A DNA stretch of 8,933 nt from an uncultured Flavobacteriaceae bacterium (GTDB lineage: Bacteria; Bacteroidota; Bacteroidia; Flavobacteriales; Flavobacteriaceae): positions 1 through 8,933 of the forward strand of contig CALIIP010000120.1 of NCBI GenBank assembly GCA_938018045.1, in the 5' to 3' direction. Below are positions 6,420-8,933 of the stretch, piece after piece; position 1 is the stretch's first letter; the number at the start of each line of letters is the position of its first letter. Position numbers and translations under genes: made by a program. The notes below the pieces were generated by a model that saw nothing but the letters and a program-made list of their open reading frames with translations, had not been told where the DNA came from and made no database searches.

Positions 6420-6833
6420 TTAGTGAGGTAATTTATCTTTTAACAATCCATATAAAAAAGTTCCAAAAATAGCGGCAATAAGCACAACAAGTACTGGCAA
6501 ATAACCTACACCAATTAAGGTATACATTGGCCCTGGACAAGCACCTGCAAGCGCCCAACCTAATCCGAAGAGGATTCCGCCAAACATATATCTTTTAAAT
6601 GCTTTATCTTTTGGTTGAAATTCTATTTTTTCGCCATAAATAGATTTGATATTAAATCTTTTGATAGCTTGTGTTATTATGATTCCTAATCCAAGTGCTG
6701 AACCAATGATTCCATACATATGAAAAGATTGAAATTGGAACATTTCATAAATACGAAACCATGAAGCGGCTTCTGATTTAAACATTGTGATTCCGAAAAG
6801 AATTCCGATAAGTAAATATATAAGTGTTCTCAT
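6420..6833 (-). CDS. DUF6691 / YeeE-YedE-like membrane protein, second half of a split thiosulfate transporter
   Basis: A 137-residue integral membrane protein with about four helices (near 2-17, 38-57, 82-100 and 108-131). The key signature is GWALAGACPGPMYTLIG (92-108) with Cys99, which corresponds to the conserved Cys motif in the C-terminal half of YeeE/YedE (TsuA) transporters. Those transporters pass thiosulfate along a line of Cys residues. A GGILFGLG motif (85-92) precedes it, as in the family. It starts three bases after the stop of the companion gene upstream, so the two are almost certainly translated together and probably assemble into one transporter. The family call is firm from the motif; substrate and direction of transport are inferred from homology and from the neighbouring persulfide dioxygenase. 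Confidence 0.85.
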   Translation of the reverse strand: MRTLIYLLIGILFGITMFKSEAASWFRIYEMFQFQSFHMYGIIGSALGLGIIITQAIKRFNIKSIYGEKIEFQPKDKAFKRYMFGGILFGLGWALAGACPGPMYTLIGVGYLPVLVVLIAAIFGTFLYGLLKDKLPH

Positions 6834-6836
6834 TTT

Positions 6837-7394
6837 TTAGAATATTAAAGGAAATAAAACGTGAATCATTAATAATCCGCCAGCAAAAAAACCGATAACT
6901 GCAATTAATGATGGTAATTGAAGATTACTCAATCCTGAGATTGCATGACCAGAAGTACAGCCTCCAGCATAACGTGCACCAAAACCGACAAATAAACCTC
7001 CAATTATCAACAACAACAACCCTTTAAAATCGGAGAATACTGAATTGTCAAACAATTCTGTTGGTAAATATGCTTTCCCTGCGCTTTCAAAACCTAGTGC
7101 ATTTAAGTTTTCAATAGTTGTAGGATTTATGGCAACGGCAATATCATTTGATAAAAAATTCGCGCCAATATATCCTCCTATTGCCGCACCTATAATTACT
7201 ACTAATCCCCAACGCTGAGATTTCCAATCAAACTTAAAAAAGTCTGCTTTTTTTCCTGCTCCACACATCGTACAAATTGTCCGCAAGTTTGAAGACATTC
7301 CGAATCTTTTACCTACCAATAGTAGTAAAAGCATTATAAAAGCGATCATTGGACCTGAAATATACCATGGCCAAGGTTCAAATATCCAATTCAT
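6837..7394 (-). CDS. YeeE/YedE-type thiosulfate/sulfur transporter, first half
   Basis: A 185-residue membrane protein with about four helices (near 11-28, 62-81, 124-143 and 160-182). Its signature is ARYAGGCTSGHAISGL (140-155), with Cys146 in the GGCTSGH motif that lines the thiosulfate path in TsuA-like proteins. A second Cys pair, CTMC (41-44), lies in the loop after the first helix. The family's single-chain members have about twice this length, and the DUF6691 gene that follows after three bases supplies the matching second half. Upstream, only 12 bases separate it from the persulfide dioxygenase gene, so it is probably in that operon. The predicted role is movement of thiosulfate or a related sulfur species across the inner membrane. 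Import and export cannot be told apart from sequence. Confidence 0.85.
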   Translation of the reverse strand: MNWIFEPWPWYISGPMIAFIMLLLLLVGKRFGMSSNLRTICTMCGAGKKADFFKFDWKSQRWGLVVIIGAAIGGYIGANFLSNDIAVAINPTTIENLNALGFESAGKAYLPTELFDNSVFSDFKGLLLLIIGGLFVGFGARYAGGCTSGHAISGLSNLQLPSLIAVIGFFAGGLLMIHVLFPLIF

Positions 7395-7406
7395 ATTATT
7401 GATTTT

Positions 7407-8816
7407 TTATTTAATTGTTGATGGACAAATAAAGTCTGTCACAGGGATTCCTACTTTTTTTATTGCTCCAAAGCCTCCAGCAATATCTACCAAATTGTGA
7501 ATACCTCTACTTTTCAATATTGATGCTGCAATCACAGAACGATAACCCCCTGCACAATGAACATAAAATGGTTTGTCTTCTGGAAATTCATCTAATTGAT
7601 TGTTTATATAATCTAAAGAAATATGATGCGCATTATTGATATGTGCCGCTTGATATTCTCCATCCTTACGAACATCTACAACATGTGTATCATCATTTAA
7701 AATTGTTTTAAATTCTTCTGCTGAAATTGACTTCAATGTATCTATTTCTTTTCCTTCATTATTCCAAGCAGCAAAACTCCCTTTTAAATATCCCAAAGTA
7801 TTGTCAAATCCTACTCTAGATAATCTTGTTATAGTCTCTTCTTCTCTTCCTTCAGGAGTCACTAATAAAATTGATTGTTTTACATCACCAATCATAGCAC
7901 CAACCCATGGAGCAAAACCTCCATCGATTCCAATAAATATTGAGCGAGGAATATGTCCTTTGACAAAATCATTTTGATGTCTTACATCAAGAATTATAGC
8001 GTCTGTTTCATTTGCTGCTTTTTCAAAATCATTAGGTGATAAAGCATGAGTTCCTCTTTCAATAACAGTACTCATTTCTTCATATCCTTCTTTATTCATC
8101 TTCACATTTAACGGGAAATATTGTGGCGGCGGTAACAACCCGTCTGTTACTTCTTTAACAAATTCTTCTTTGGTCATATCTGCGCGAAGTGCATAATTAG
8201 TTCTTTTTTGCTCACCAAGGTTTCCTACAGTTTCTTTGCTTAAGTTTTTACCACAAGCAGATCCTGCTCCATGTGCTGGATAAACAATAATATCATCTGA
8301 TAACGGCATTATTTTAGTTCTCAGACTATTAAATAGTATTCCTGCTAAATCTTCTTGCGTCATATCTGCACCTTTTTGTGCTAAATCTGGTCTTCCAACA
8401 TCACCTAAAAACAAGGTATCACCACTAAAAATAGCATGATCTTTCCCCTCTTCATCTCGTAACAAATAGGTTGTGCTCTCCATTGTATGTCCAGGAGTGT
8501 GCAATGCAATAATTGTAATATTTCCAATTTTAAATTCTTGTCCATCTTCAGCAATTGTAGATTTAAAAGAAGTTTTGGCTAACGGCCCAAAAACAATAGT
8601 TGCTCCTGTTTGTTTTGCTAAACTTACATGTCCGCTAACAAAATCTGCATGAAAGTGAGTTTCAAAAATATATTTAATTTTGGCATTGTTCTTTGCTGCT
8701 CTCTCTATATATGGTTTCGTTTCTCTTAACGGATCGATAATTGCAACTTCACCTTTACTTTCAATATAATATGCACCTTGTGCCAAGCATCCTGTATATA
8801 TTTGTTCAATTTTCAT
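7407..8816 (-). CDS. CstB-like persulfide dioxygenase with two rhodanese domains
   Basis: Cytoplasmic enzyme expected to oxidise low-molecular-weight persulfides with O2 and, through its rhodanese part, yield thiosulfate. The 469 residues form a metallo-beta-lactamase domain (1 to about 245), a first rhodanese-like domain (about 255-360) and a C-terminal rhodanese (about 363-465). Metal-site residues are visible: THFHAD (His54, His56, Asp58), Gly-His63, His110 in HTPGH, Asp133 in SGDTLF and His182. Persulfide dioxygenases use the His54/His110/Asp133 equivalents to bind iron. GSACGK (185-190) carries Cys188, near the metal site in this family. The first rhodanese has no active-site Cys (LLVTPEGREEET at 317-328), so it is a pseudo-domain. 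The second has Cys421 in HCAGGYRS. This is the architecture of Staphylococcus aureus CstB. It is followed closely by the transporter pair and preceded by a likely TauE fragment. The start gives the standard N-terminus MKIEQIYTGCLAQGAYYI. Confidence 0.9.
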   Translation of the reverse strand: MKIEQIYTGCLAQGAYYIESKGEVAIIDPLRETKPYIERAAKNNAKIKYIFETHFHADFVSGHVSLAKQTGATIVFGPLAKTSFKSTIAEDGQEFKIGNITIIALHTPGHTMESTTYLLRDEEGKDHAIFSGDTLFLGDVGRPDLAQKGADMTQEDLAGILFNSLRTKIMPLSDDIIVYPAHGAGSACGKNLSKETVGNLGEQKRTNYALRADMTKEEFVKEVTDGLLPPPQYFPLNVKMNKEGYEEMSTVIERGTHALSPNDFEKAANETDAIILDVRHQNDFVKGHIPRSIFIGIDGGFAPWVGAMIGDVKQSILLVTPEGREEETITRLSRVGFDNTLGYLKGSFAAWNNEGKEIDTLKSISAEEFKTILNDDTHVVDVRKDGEYQAAHINNAHHISLDYINNQLDEFPEDKPFYVHCAGGYRSVIAASILKSRGIHNLVDIAGGFGAIKKVGIPVTDFICPSTIK

Positions 8817-8854
8817 CTAATTCTTTTTTAAATTTAATATATAAACTTTATCAA

Positions 8855-8933
8855 TTACTTCGTAAGTTCTTTAATAATTATATAGATTCCCATGATTAAC
8901 ACAAACCATCCAAATCCTTTTTTTAATTTCTTT
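8855..8933 (-). CDS. C-terminal end of a membrane protein, probably TauE/SafE-type sulfite exporter (5' end outside window)
   Basis: On the minus strand an open frame enters at the window edge and ends with TAA at 8855-8857. The 25 visible residues contain KKGFGWFVLIMGIYIII followed by KELTK: a basic stretch, one hydrophobic helix and a short basic tail. This resembles the last helix of TauE/SafE-family anion exporters, where a basic-Gly-Phe turn precedes a final helix with a Met-Gly-Ile-Tyr-like core. TauE is a usual neighbour of CstB-type enzymes, which strengthens the call, but the fragment is too short to be certain. It lies 38 bases upstream of the CstB-like gene with no clear promoter between, so it is probably in the same operon. 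Confidence 0.5.
   Translation of the reverse strand, partial: KKLKKGFGWFVLIMGIYIIIKELTK

Noticed and set aside
8817..8854. Promoter between the TauE-like fragment and the CstB-like gene
   Set aside because: The 38 bases contain no TAnnTTTG box or TTG element; cotranscription is more likely.

Overview
The window is AT-rich (about one third GC by eye), densely packed and lacks obvious Shine-Dalgarno sequences. Together with the protein sequences this points to a member of the Bacteroidota, most likely Flavobacteriaceae. That placement is inferred from composition and family resemblance, not from a marker gene. No rRNA, tRNA, CRISPR array, integrase or transposase was seen, and no gene-free stretch exceeds 300 bases.

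Left part (1-5470), purine catabolism. The 3' end of a GuaD-type guanine deaminase reads in on the + strand. It converges on a minus-strand xanthine dehydrogenase operon transcribed in the order xdhA (fused 2Fe-2S and FAD subunit), xdhB (molybdopterin subunit), a small Mpv17/PMP22-like membrane protein, and xdhC (molybdenum cofactor maturation factor). GuaD makes xanthine from guanine and Xdh oxidises xanthine to urate, so the two convergent units hold consecutive steps. The stop codons of guaD and xdhC overlap inside the loop of one terminator hairpin. The Mpv17-like gene has no usual start codon for what looks like its natural N-terminus.

A GC-rich palindromic repeat occurs twice in this operon. 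One copy lies between the Mpv17-like gene and xdhC. The other sits in frame inside xdhA, where it adds about 15 arginine-rich residues at the junction of the Fe-S and FAD domains. The two copies share a 16-bp identical core. This is the most unusual feature of the window.

Right part (5499-8933), sulfide/persulfide handling and stress. All genes are on the minus strand, in the order: C-terminal fragment of a probable TauE/SafE exporter (cut by the window edge), a CstB-like persulfide dioxygenase with two rhodanese domains, two small membrane proteins that together look like a split YeeE/YedE thiosulfate transporter (the second being DUF6691), and a tandem universal stress protein. The first four are tightly spaced and probably one operon: persulfide sulfur is oxidised, thiosulfate is formed, and sulfite or thiosulfate is moved across the membrane. 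A long hairpin with a U-tract at 5421-5470 ends the stress-protein transcript and separates it from the xdh operon.
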